From Sphingobacteriales bacterium 44-15 (lineage in GTDB: Bacteria; Bacteroidota; Bacteroidia; Chitinophagales; Chitinophagaceae), in contig MKWG01000011.1 of assembly GCA_001899685.1 (NCBI GenBank), positions 458,938 through 522,937 on the forward strand: a stretch of DNA of 64,000 nucleotides, given 5' to 3'. This document shows, piece by piece, positions 36,283-44,074 of this stretch. A program made the translations under genes and the position numbers. Position 1 is the first letter of the stretch, and each line of letters begins with the position of its first letter. The notes beneath the pieces were generated by a model. It saw nothing but the letters and a program-made list of their open reading frames with translations, had not been told where the DNA came from and did not search any database.

Positions 36283-37662
36283 TCAATTAACAATAATGAC
36301 CCCGCCACCGCCATCTCCGCTCTGCGTTTTGCTTTCTTTACCCGCCTGCTCCTTTAGCTGTTTTGCCCGGGCAGTATCAATGGAGATGAGCTGTTGGGGT
36401 TTTATTTCCTTCGTAGAATCCGGGATAATTATTTTAAGCCCGGTAGTATCTGAAGGTAAGTTGTGGTACACCCTGTCGCCATCTTTCACTCCGTTGCTGA
36501 TAAGCGCATTGCTTTCGTTTACGGCATATACTTTTATATATTGCTTCACCGTTGATCCGTCTGCACGTTTAAACACAAAGCTTCCTTTCGCATCATTGTA
36601 GATAGCTTCAAGCGGCACCTGCAATACCTCTTTATACTTTTCCGCCGATATCTTACAGCTTACCGTCATTGCAGGTTTGATAATAGGATCCTGGGTAAGC
36701 ACATCTATCAGCACTTCAAACACCTTGGCATCGCTGTTGGGCTTTTCTTCACCGATATTGGCAACGCTTTTCACTATTCCCTTAAGCTTTTTATCCGCAG
36801 CGGCATCGAGCCCGATATCAACAGCCTGTCCCACCTTTACTTTTTGAATATCCACCTCGTTCACATACGTGAGCACTTCCATCTGGGAAAGATCCGGCAG
36901 CGTGGCAAGCGTTGGATTCCACAATTCGATCTGGGTGCCCACGGTCTTCTTCTGTCCATTCCAGTTCTTATCATATACCAGCATACCGCTTTTAGGCGCA
37001 GAGATGGTGAGCTGGCTTAGAATGCTGGTGAGACCATCCATATAGTTGGTCAACTGCTTCAGGTCGGACCCCAGTATCTGCATTTTGGTCTGTGTCTGTA
37101 TCTGCTTTGTTTTATAATTATCTTCCTTCTGCTTTAAAGTACGTTGCGCTTTTTCATATTCCAGCTCTACCCTTTTTATTTCCGCAGGAGCTTCATATTT
37201 CGACTGCTCTTTTTCCAGGATCTTTTGCTGCAGGTCAAACTTCATGTTCACTATCTCATCGCGCAGTGTCCTGAGTTCCATCATGGTGTCAAGAGAAGCC
37301 TGCTTGATCTCCGCATTTTTTTTATCAATATTCAGCTGCTGGTCTTTTATTTTAGTCTGTACATCAGAAGGATCAAGCGATACCACAAACTCGCCCTCTT
37401 TAACGAAAGAGCCTTCGGGCACCATATCGGCAATTTTGATCTGGTATATACCAAGCTGCTGCAGCCTGGTGGGAGCAGATATGCGGGTCATGCTTTTGGA
37501 GCGGAGCTCTCCGGTGGTAACAATATTTACCTCAAAATCATTTTTTCTGACGTCAACAAGAATATCTCTGTTTACTTCTTTGCTCCTGAAGAGGAAGGCA
37601 TAGGCAGTCGCTGACAATATCAATAGCGCGCCTATTGATATCAGTATCTTTTTGGTAGTCAT
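36283..37662 (-). CDS. HlyD/MacA-family periplasmic adaptor protein
   Basis: This 459-residue adaptor has a single N-terminal membrane anchor (ILISIGALLILSATAYAFLF). A barrel-sandwich hybrid begins with VKEGEFVVSLDPSDVQTKI, followed by a long coiled-coil hairpin (about residues 110-200, DKKNAEIKQASLDTMMELR and later YEKAQRTLKQKEDNY). A lipoyl-like and beta-barrel part includes DIGLDAAADKKLKGIVKS. It links the MacB-type permease to the TolC channel. The C-terminal tail (GKESKTQSGDGGGGVIIVN) is low complexity. It is the first gene of the efflux cluster. Confidence 0.93.
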   Translation of the reverse strand: MTTKKILISIGALLILSATAYAFLFRSKEVNRDILVDVRKNDFEVNIVTTGELRSKSMTRISAPTRLQQLGIYQIKIADMVPEGSFVKEGEFVVSLDPSDVQTKIKDQQLNIDKKNAEIKQASLDTMMELRTLRDEIVNMKFDLQQKILEKEQSKYEAPAEIKRVELEYEKAQRTLKQKEDNYKTKQIQTQTKMQILGSDLKQLTNYMDGLTSILSQLTISAPKSGMLVYDKNWNGQKKTVGTQIELWNPTLATLPDLSQMEVLTYVNEVDIQKVKVGQAVDIGLDAAADKKLKGIVKSVANIGEEKPNSDAKVFEVLIDVLTQDPIIKPAMTVSCKISAEKYKEVLQVPLEAIYNDAKGSFVFKRADGSTVKQYIKVYAVNESNALISNGVKDGDRVYHNLPSDTTGLKIIIPDSTKEIKPQQLISIDTARAKQLKEQAGKESKTQSGDGGGGVIIVN

Positions 37663-37783
37663 AAAAAGCTCAGGTCTGTTTCAGTAATAAAACTATAAGT
37701 TTAGTTTCAAAAACCCATTCCAACACTGTTAAATAAAACCCAAAGAACAAAGACAAGATGCAGTAGACAGGAAATTGCATAAA

Positions 37784-37819
37784 AAAACCACCAATATTTT
37801 TTTAAATACTGGTGGTTTT
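37784..37819 (-). terminator. Rho-independent-like terminator
   Basis: AAAACCACCA at 37784-37793 pairs perfectly with TGGTGGTTTT at 37810-37819 across an AT-rich loop, with A-runs and T-runs on both sides. It lies downstream of the small lipoprotein gene on the - strand and before the MacA gene, so it separates the two units. It can work in both directions. Confidence 0.78.
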
Positions 37820-37845
37820 AATAAATGGTGGAGGTTCTGGTGCTG

Positions 37846-37911
37846 TGTCAAACGTGAAAGGTGAGACGTGAAACATTCTCTCACATTTACCCTCTCACTT
37901 CTCACGATAAC
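37846..37911. repeat. Dispersed palindromic element, copy 8
   Basis: It reads TGTCAAACGTGAAAGGTGAG at the left and CCTCTCACTTCTCACGATAA at the right and ends 12 bases before the lipoprotein stop (complement). Confidence 0.8.
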
Positions 37912-37922
37912 GGTATTGTATT

Positions 37923-38393
37923 TTATTTGATATTAAACGCACGCTCCACCTGCTGAAGGTCTTTAAGGTTTATGTCTTTGTGAAGGGCAAGTTTAGTAGC
38001 ATCAATAAGCACTATTTTGGCAAGAACCTGCTTTTGGGGAGGATCTATCGCGTTGCCTGACAATGCGCTCATATCCACACCTACAAACCCATCACCATGA
38101 ATAGCGCCATAAGTAATGCCATCAAATACCTGTGGCAATGCTTCATAATAAGCATTACCGTCAAAGGAAAGATATACCAGCACGGCGCCATTCTGGTAAA
38201 TAATATTGTCAAGCTCCGGCACGTCGAAGCTCACTGAATAACTCTTACCGTTGTCTGAAGTTGTCCAGTCGCCGGGATTAATGGTGTAAATGGCAGAGAA
38301 CGCCTGGTCTACCTGCCGTACTTCAGTGACTTCTTTTTTGCAGGAAGAGAACATAATAACAGGAAGTGCAAGAAGTAAAATTGCTTTGTTCAT
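37923..38393 (-). CDS. Small lipoprotein, function unknown
   Basis: This is a 156-residue lipoprotein. The ATG at 38393 opens MNKAILLLALPVIMFSSC with Cys18 and K-K-E after it; the longer frame adds 20 residues without signal character. The mature part is beta-rich (YTINPGDWTTSDNGKSYSVS, GAVLVYLSFDGNAYYEALP) and resembles small Bacteroidota envelope lipoproteins of unknown role. No motif was recognised. A terminator and a palindromic element follow it, so it is a single-gene unit. It is divergent from the arginine-deiminase-like gene. Confidence 0.8.
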   Translation of the reverse strand: MNKAILLLALPVIMFSSCKKEVTEVRQVDQAFSAIYTINPGDWTTSDNGKSYSVSFDVPELDNIIYQNGAVLVYLSFDGNAYYEALPQVFDGITYGAIHGDGFVGVDMSALSGNAIDPPQKQVLAKIVLIDATKLALHKDINLKDLQQVERAFNIK

Positions 38394-38515
38394 AATGCTT
38401 GTGTTTTTAAATGAACGATGACCTGAACATTTTGTTACAATATGTTCAGACAAATATTATTCCTAAGCGTTTAAAAAGAAATGTTAACTTAAATACAATT
38501 GCGCGAGCCTTTTGA

Positions 38516-38597
38516 ACCACGAAGACACAGAGGCACAAAGTTTCACGAAGTATTTGTCGTTTAGTGTTTATTGTTTTCTTTGCACCTTTTCGTGAAA
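38516..38597. repeat. Inverted repeat with CCACGAAGACAC text
   Basis: ACCACGAAGACACAGAGGCA resembles a repeat found widely in bacteria (from memory). TTTCACGAA (38541-38549) is matched by TTCGTGAAA (38589-38597). It lies in the divergent spacer 5' of the deiminase-like gene, so it could be transcribed in its leader. Confidence 0.6.
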
Positions 38598-38633
38598 ATA
38601 TTTTATCTACATTTACAGTTGCTATTTTCGATT

Positions 38634-40076
38634 ATGCATGCAGATCAAAAAATAGAAGTAACGTCAGAAACAGGATACCTGAGAAGAGTATTGGTGCATA
38701 CTCCCGACAGCGGGTTGGGAAAAGTGGTGCCCAGCAAGGCGCAGGACTGGCTTTTTGAAGATATTGTTCACCTGGAAACGATCCGCCGCGGGGAATATGA
38801 TCACTATACCAAGCTGCTCTTATACTTTTTGGATCCAGTAAAAATCAAGGGAAAACTAAAGGATATTGATGAACCTGCGAACAACCGCAACTTCTATAAG
38901 CCCGATCATGAGCATTTTTTTGGTTCTGACAAAGTAGTAGAGCTGCAAAGTCTTCTGGCTGATATACTGGAAGACCATACCATAAAAGCCAAACTGGCTG
39001 CCAGTGTATGCGCTATTGAAGATTGCTCCTACGTCCTGCAAAAGCAATTACAGGGAATACATGCTGCACAACTGGCAAAAATTTTCATTACCGGCAGCCT
39101 TCCGGATAAGACCATGATCTTTCCTCCTATACCCAATTTTATTTTCACAAGGGATATCGGCATCGTGATAAAAGATCATATCCTGCTGAACAAGCCGGCC
39201 AAAACGGCCCGCATAAGAGAAGCCCTGCTTACCAAATATATTTTCTTCAACCATCCTTTATTTTCATCCTGTTATAATAATATAATTGAACTGGCGGAAG
39301 CAGACCACCACTTCCTGATGCCCGCGGATAGCGAAGACAAAAGAGTAACCCTTGAAGGCGGCGACGTAATGGTAGTGAGCGAAAATCACTTGCTCGTTGG
39401 CGTTAGCGAGCGTACCAGCATGGAAGCGGCTTACCAGGTAATTCATATTGCTTTTGATAAAGGCCTGGCTGAAAAGGTAAGCGTAATACGCATTCCGCGT
39501 AAACGGGATTACATGCATATTGATACCATATTTACACAGGTGAAAAAAAATATGTGGGTAATGCTGGGCAATTTTTCAAAAACCGCTATTCACCAGGAGA
39601 ATGCCGACCCTGTTCAGCGTATACTCAATACCCCGCGAAAAGAAGATGCCCTGCAGATCATACAATTTCATAAAGCCAATATCAGCAACCCGGTTCATAT
39701 AGACAACCTTGAAGACCTGCTCACCGATATCAGTGTCAACGACCTGCAATGCAGGGAGAAACCGGCATTTGTTTATTCAGGCAATAATGAATTTCCCTTT
39801 GACGCCAGGGAACAATGGACAGACTCCTGTAACCTGCTCGCCCTCAAAGAAGGTGTGGTATTAGGCTATGACAGGAATAATAAAACAACAGAAGCATTCG
39901 AAGCGCAGGGCTTCCATGTGATCCATGCAAAAGAGCTCATTGCCCGGCTGGAAGCAGGAAAAGCTGATCCGGCAACCTTACGGGATACCCTGATATTGAT
40001 GCCTTCCGCAGAGCTCTCCCGGGCAAGAGGCGGTTTTCACTGTATGAGCATGCCGTTGCTGAGAGATAAGTCCTGA
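38634..40076 (+). CDS. Arginine deiminase-like guanidino-group-modifying enzyme
   Basis: This 480-residue cytosolic protein is of the arginine deiminase/amidinotransferase superfamily. The ATG at 38634 starts MHADQKIEVTSETGYLRRVL, the usual N-terminus; the longer frame begins with TTG and a spurious hydrophobic stretch. Core motifs are PNFIFTRDIGIVI, EGGDVMVVSENHLLVGVSER, His in RKRDYMHIDTIF, and the C-terminal nucleophile Cys470 in RARGGFHCMSMPLLR. It probably hydrolyses arginine to citrulline and ammonia, but it is longer than classic ArcA (about 410 residues) and may act on another guanidino compound. The ctlX gene follows 38 bases downstream. Confidence 0.9.
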   Translation: MHADQKIEVTSETGYLRRVLVHTPDSGLGKVVPSKAQDWLFEDIVHLETIRRGEYDHYTKLLLYFLDPVKIKGKLKDIDEPANNRNFYKPDHEHFFGSDKVVELQSLLADILEDHTIKAKLAASVCAIEDCSYVLQKQLQGIHAAQLAKIFITGSLPDKTMIFPPIPNFIFTRDIGIVIKDHILLNKPAKTARIREALLTKYIFFNHPLFSSCYNNIIELAEADHHFLMPADSEDKRVTLEGGDVMVVSENHLLVGVSERTSMEAAYQVIHIAFDKGLAEKVSVIRIPRKRDYMHIDTIFTQVKKNMWVMLGNFSKTAIHQENADPVQRILNTPRKEDALQIIQFHKANISNPVHIDNLEDLLTDISVNDLQCREKPAFVYSGNNEFPFDAREQWTDSCNLLALKEGVVLGYDRNNKTTEAFEAQGFHVIHAKELIARLEAGKADPATLRDTLILMPSAELSRARGGFHCMSMPLLRDKS

Positions 40077-40114
40077 CAGCCGAAATATCCTATACTGCAT
40101 TTACTTTATCCATC

Positions 40115-41014
40115 ATGCAAACCACCTCACATATATTAATGATACAGCCGGTCAGCTTCAGCTTTAATGCAGAAACTGCAGTGAATAACGCTTTCCAGTC
40201 GGAAAGCCACGACAGGCATGTCCAGGAAAAAGCATTGCAGGAATTTGAAGAGCTTGTTACCCTGTTACAGGACAATGGTATAGAAGTAACGGTGATGAAA
40301 GATACGCCTGCACCTTACACACCGGATGCTGTCTTCCCCAACAACTGGGTATCATTCCATCATCATCACACTATTTGCCTCTATCCTATGTTTGCCGAAA
40401 ACCGGAGGCGGGAAAGGAAGCCTGCATTGATTGAAGCGCTAAGGGCCCGCTTGCATATCCAAAAGGTAATTGACCTCACCTGTTTTGAAAAGGAGCATCT
40501 TTTTCTCGAAGGCACAGGAAGCATGGTGCTGGACAGGAGCAATCATATTGCCTATGCTTGTATTTCTCCGCGCACCAGTGAAAAGGCGTTGGCTGCGTTT
40601 TGCAAAGCAATGGAATACACCCCGGTATTTTTTGAGGCTTACGACAAAAAAGGGATACCGGTATATCATACCAATGTAATGATGTGTGTGGCAGAAAATT
40701 ATGCAGTGATCTGCCTGGAAAGCATTACTTCGGATGCTCAAAAAATGATGCTTACAAATACTGTTAAACATTCAGGCAAAACAATCATTCCCATATCTTC
40801 TGCACAAATGGAGCAGTTTGCCGGCAATATGCTGCAGCTTGAGAACAGGCAGGGAGAAAAACTGCTTGTGATGTCTTCCCGTGCATATGCTTCACTTACT
40901 GCCGCCCAGATCAGCCAGCTACAACAATATAACCGCATATTGCATTCTTCCCTTGCTACTATTGAAAGTAACGGAGGAGGCAGTGCAAGATGCATGATAG
41001 CAGAAATATTTTAG
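40115..41014 (+). CDS. ctlX: CtlX-type amidinotransferase-fold hydrolase
   Basis: This 299-residue protein has the same alpha/beta-propeller fold as the arginine deiminase-like neighbour. It has DAVFPNNWVSFHHHHTICL with the conserved Asp/Asn pocket, GTGSMVLDRSNHIAYACISP, His in PVYHTNVMMCV and the nucleophile Cys293 in GGSARCMIAEIF. It matches what is annotated in Bacteroidota as the citrulline utilisation hydrolase CtlX; that assignment is from memory of the family. With the upstream gene it suggests an arginine or citrulline catabolic pair. Its stop overlaps the convergent barrel gene by 4 bases. Confidence 0.87.
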   Translation: MQTTSHILMIQPVSFSFNAETAVNNAFQSESHDRHVQEKALQEFEELVTLLQDNGIEVTVMKDTPAPYTPDAVFPNNWVSFHHHHTICLYPMFAENRRRERKPALIEALRARLHIQKVIDLTCFEKEHLFLEGTGSMVLDRSNHIAYACISPRTSEKALAAFCKAMEYTPVFFEAYDKKGIPVYHTNVMMCVAENYAVICLESITSDAQKMMLTNTVKHSGKTIIPISSAQMEQFAGNMLQLENRQGEKLLVMSSRAYASLTAAQISQLQQYNRILHSSLATIESNGGGSARCMIAEIF

Positions 41015-41607
41015 AAGTTGAACAGCGCTGCAACACCGAATAATGATAGCTTACTTTCACTCACGGCTTTCATATACGACAACCTGGCTTCGATGCTTTT
41101 TTGATGACTACCCACAGCAAACCTTGCTCCAATATTACCTGCGGGACCATAAGAGTTCCCATATCCTTCTGTATAATCCACATAGTCATCTACTTTCACC
41201 TCCTTCGCATAAGAGCCATAGTGATAACCGAAACCTCCGCCTACAAAAAAACCAAACCGCTGTTCATTCTCTTTTGTGGAGCCTGCGCCAACATTCAGGT
41301 TCAATATTAAAGGCGCGTTGAACATAAATCGGAGGGTATTGTTTTCCGAGCTTCCATAATAAGAATCATAAGAAACACTGTAGCTACCCGAAAAACCAAT
41401 GCTCATTGGTACGCCGAGCGACAGGGAGAGGGATTCGTTTTCCATGAAGTTGAACCGGGGAGAATAGGTGAGCATACCGCCTACAGCCACGTTCGTGAGC
41501 GGAGCGTCAGCAACAAATATACCTACGCCGGCGCCATGCATAAAACTCTGTGAATAACCGGTATACATAGCAATCGTAAAAAAAATAATAGTAAAGGTCC
41601 TTTTCAT
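41011..41607 (-). CDS. Exported outer-membrane beta-barrel-like protein, function unknown
   Basis: This 198-residue protein has a signal peptide (MKRTFTIIFFTIAMYTGYSQ). Alternating strands rich in Gly and aromatic residues follow (GVGIFVADAPLTNVAVGGML, SLSLGVPMSIGFSGSYSVSY, FGFFVGGGFGYHYGSYAKEV), ending in SLFGVAALFNF with a terminal Phe. This fits an eight-stranded OmpA/OprF-like barrel. No functional motif is visible. It converges with ctlX by a 4-base overlap. A separate spacer with the TATACCTTATC-type repeat lies on its 5' side. Confidence 0.76.
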   Translation of the reverse strand: MKRTFTIIFFTIAMYTGYSQSFMHGAGVGIFVADAPLTNVAVGGMLTYSPRFNFMENESLSLSLGVPMSIGFSGSYSVSYDSYYGSSENNTLRFMFNAPLILNLNVGAGSTKENEQRFGFFVGGGFGYHYGSYAKEVKVDDYVDYTEGYGNSYGPAGNIGARFAVGSHQKSIEARLSYMKAVSESKLSLFGVAALFNF

Positions 41608-41697
41608 AAAGAAAATTTTGTGTTAGATATATAACAGATAAGAACGGAAAATAACGGGTTTAGGTATATCGCATGAGATGTTTTTGAGGAAGGCGCA

Positions 41698-41783
41698 GGG
41701 ATAAGGTATAAGGAGTAAGATATAAAATATAAGCTATAAACTTGTAACTGTAATTGTAAGGTTTGGACCTTATACCTTATCCC
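41698..41783. repeat. Inverted repeat with perfect 16-bp arms (ACTTGTAAC family)
   Basis: GGGATAAGGTATAAGG at 41698-41713 is the perfect reverse complement of 41768-41783. The loop contains AAACTTGTAACTG, related to the repeat at 47847-47912. It overlaps the last bases of the thiolase gene (stop at 41777) and could act as its terminator. Confidence 0.75.
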
Positions 41784-42958
41784 TTCCTCCTTATCACCAT
41801 CGCGCTCGCCCCTCCGCCACCGTTGCATATTCCTGCGGCCCCATACCGGGCATTATTGATTTGAAGGATATTCAGTAAAGAAACAATTATTCTGGCGCCG
41901 CTCGCTCCCAAAGGATGTCCCAGCGATACTGCCCCACCGTGCACATTTACCCGTGCAGGATCAAGCTCCATCCGCCTCGCATTCTCAATAGCCACTACAG
42001 CAAAAGCTTCATTGATCTCCCAGTAATCAATATCGCTCATTTTCAATCCTGCTTTTTTTATGGCTTTGGGAACAGCAAGCGAAGGGCTGGTGGTGAACCA
42101 TTCCGGCGCCTGCTCCGCATCAGCATACGATACAATACTGGCCAAAGGCTGTATACCCAACGCCGTGGCTTTTTCCCCGCTCATCAATACCAGTGCAGCA
42201 GCCCCGTCGTTCAGGGTGGAAGCATTGGCGGCTGTCACGGTACCGTCCCGCTGAAATGCAGGGCTAAGGGTCGGTATTTTGTCAAACTTTACATTAAATG
42301 GTTCTTCATCTTTTGCAACCATCAGCGGATCTGCCTTACGCTGCGGTATTTCCACGGGGATCACTTCATTGTCAAACCCGCCGTTGTTCCAGGCAGCCTG
42401 GCTGCGCTCATAGCTTTGTATGGCAAAATCATCCTGCTGCTGCCGCGAAATGCCGTATTCCCTCGCGCAGAGCTCGGCCGCATTGCCCATTGCCTGCCCG
42501 TCGTATACATCTGTCAGCCCGTCTTTCACCAGTCCATCAATCAGACCCGTATTGCCATATTTATTACCCCAGCGTACAGTATCTGCATAAAACGGCACAT
42601 TGCTCATGTTTTCCATACCGCCGGCTACTACAATATCCGCATCGCCCAGCATAATGCTCTGCACAGCAAAAGCAATGGATTTCATGCCGCTGGCGCACAC
42701 CTTATTCACTGTAGTGCAGTTCACAATATCAGGCAGCCCTGCAAATTTAGCAGCCTGTCTTGCCGGCGCCTGTCCAAGATTAGCCTGTATCACACATCCC
42801 ATCAGTACATCCTGTACCATTCCCGGCTCAATGCCGGCTTTCTGTAATGCCCCTTTAATGGCAATAGCGCCAAGTCTTGTGGCAGATATTCCTTTAAGCG
42901 CTCCGCCAAAGCTTCCGATCGGCGTACGTGCAGCAGATACAATGACTACTTCTTTCAT
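41777..42958 (-). CDS. Acetyl-CoA C-acetyltransferase (thiolase)
   Basis: This 393-residue cytosolic thiolase condenses two acetyl-CoA units or cleaves beta-ketoacyl-CoA. The active-site Cys88 lies in TTVNKVCASGMKSIAFA, the His in NVHGGAVSLGHPLGASGARI and the second Cys in GAAGICNGGGGASAMVI. Other family text is AGGMENMSNVPFY and NEAFAVVAIEN. Degradative and biosynthetic thiolases are hard to separate by eye. No beta-oxidation genes flank it. The window shows a ~460-base spacer on the 5' side with a transposase remnant. Confidence 0.95.
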   Translation of the reverse strand: MKEVVIVSAARTPIGSFGGALKGISATRLGAIAIKGALQKAGIEPGMVQDVLMGCVIQANLGQAPARQAAKFAGLPDIVNCTTVNKVCASGMKSIAFAVQSIMLGDADIVVAGGMENMSNVPFYADTVRWGNKYGNTGLIDGLVKDGLTDVYDGQAMGNAAELCAREYGISRQQQDDFAIQSYERSQAAWNNGGFDNEVIPVEIPQRKADPLMVAKDEEPFNVKFDKIPTLSPAFQRDGTVTAANASTLNDGAAALVLMSGEKATALGIQPLASIVSYADAEQAPEWFTTSPSLAVPKAIKKAGLKMSDIDYWEINEAFAVVAIENARRMELDPARVNVHGGAVSLGHPLGASGARIIVSLLNILQINNARYGAAGICNGGGGASAMVIRRKG

Positions 42959-43419
42959 TATTATGATTGTTAACCTGTAAAGTTAATCATTGTATATGCG
43001 ACTGCACAAATTTTTGATGCTTAGTCAGACCTGCTGTCTTGCTTTTACTTATCTTTCATCAATACATGCTTACTATTTCCAGTAATCCCTTTTGGTACCT
43101 TGTGTAATAATATGCTGCACTGCTATATTTCCAGCTTTCTGCCAATTCAATAAAACCGGCACGCTCAGGATTTTCGTGGAGATAAGTCACTCTTTGTTCA
43201 AGCATGTCTACACCTCTTTCCTACCAGGGAACGCACCACCTGCAGAGCCGTGCAGTAAACTCACCGGATGCAATGCCTTTGCTGATAGAGAGCGTTTATA
43301 ATACAGATAACCCGGATAAAATTACACAGAATAAAAAAAGAGAATAAGCGTTCTGATATTGATCGTAAAAACCTTTAAAACAATAAATTGCACTCATTAA
43401 CCTCACTAAACTTTGAAAC
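42959..43419. other. 461-bp spacer with a transposase remnant
   Basis: Apart from the Y1-transposase fragment at 43059-43220, no gene or strong structure was recognised. It must hold the promoters of the divergent thiolase gene and the gene at 43420. Confidence 0.6.
43059..43220 (-). pseudogene. C-terminal remnant of a REP-associated (IS200-like, Y1) tyrosine transposase
   Basis: Read on the - strand this region encodes MLEQRVTYLHENPERAGFIE followed by ELAESWKYSSAAYYY and KGLLEIVSMY, then a stop. The pattern YIHENPxRAG...YxYSSAxxYY...GLLEI is the C-terminal signature of the Y1 transposase family that includes the REP-associated tyrosine transposases. An in-frame stop lies at 43221-43223, and neither the catalytic Tyr nor the HUH motif is visible upstream, so only about 54 residues remain. 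It is a decayed gene. Enzymes of this class are known in other bacteria to mobilise palindromic intergenic repeats, which are abundant in this window. Confidence 0.85.
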
Positions 43420-43899
43420 ATGAAAAAACGTCAGCTCTTTTGTGTAATTATGTGCCTGCTGTTCACAACCCTTGCTCATGCCCAGGAACCGGTGTCGTCG
43501 TATACATTTACCCAAAAATTTTTAAAACAGCCTGTAAGCAGTTATTCTTTTCAGGAAAACTTATCAGCTAATTATAACGAGAAGAAATATATAAGGTTTA
43601 GAAGAATGCGGAATACGGGTATTGTACTTACCAGTGTGGGAACAGGCTTATTGGCAACCGGTATTGTACTGATCTCTTCCGGAAGTAAAGAAGAAGACGA
43701 CTATTATTATAATGATTCACAACTGTCGGCAGGTGATCGCAAAGTCCTTGGCGGGATCCTTTGTGTCATATTCGGACTAGGGATGGAAGGCGGTGGTATT
43801 CCACTGTGGGCAATAGGCAGCAGAAAAATGAAACAATACGGGAACAGCTTGCGGTTTCAGTCTTCAAAAAACGGGCTGGCGCTGGCATATTCATTCTGA
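43420..43899 (+). CDS. Small exported protein of unknown function
   Basis: This 159-residue protein has a signal peptide (MKKRQLFCVIMCLLFTTLAHA). The N-terminal mature part repeats the text PVSSYTFTQKF / PVSSYSFQENL, so it has a short internal duplication. Two hydrophobic Gly-rich segments (GIVLTSVGTGLLATGIVLIS and GGILCVIFGLGMEGGGIPLW) may be membrane helices or barrel strands. An acidic stretch, KEEDDYYYNDS, separates them. It is not assigned to a family. It stands alone between the thiolase spacer and a palindromic element. Confidence 0.72.
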   Translation: MKKRQLFCVIMCLLFTTLAHAQEPVSSYTFTQKFLKQPVSSYSFQENLSANYNEKKYIRFRRMRNTGIVLTSVGTGLLATGIVLISSGSKEEDDYYYNDSQLSAGDRKVLGGILCVIFGLGMEGGGIPLWAIGSRKMKQYGNSLRFQSSKNGLALAYSF

Positions 43900-43935
43900 T
43901 ATAAGTAAGTAATGATCAGGCTTCTCGCCTGCTGT

Positions 43936-44032
43936 GTCAGACGAGAAATGTGAGAAGAGAGACGTGAAAGGCTGAATGTCAGATGAGAAACGTCAAAAGT
44001 GAAATATTTCACGTCTCACCTTTCACTATTGC
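43936..44032. repeat. Dispersed palindromic element, copy 9
   Basis: An extended copy between two convergent stops (43899 and 44075). It carries TGTCAGACGAGAAATGTGAG, GAGACGTGAAAGG and ATTTCACGTCTCACCTTTCA. Confidence 0.75.
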
Positions 44033-44074
44033 CCATTCCCCCCCGGCGCAGCACAATATGCTAACCATAGCACA

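Noticed and set aside
41915-42847. 310-residue open frame on the + strand
   Set aside because: It is antisense to the thiolase gene, whose catalytic motifs are all intact, and its translation has no family resemblance.
43261-43402. Short + strand frame in the thiolase spacer (reading MPLLIESVYNTDNPDKITQN)
   Set aside because: 27 residues, no ribosome-binding site, no family resemblance.
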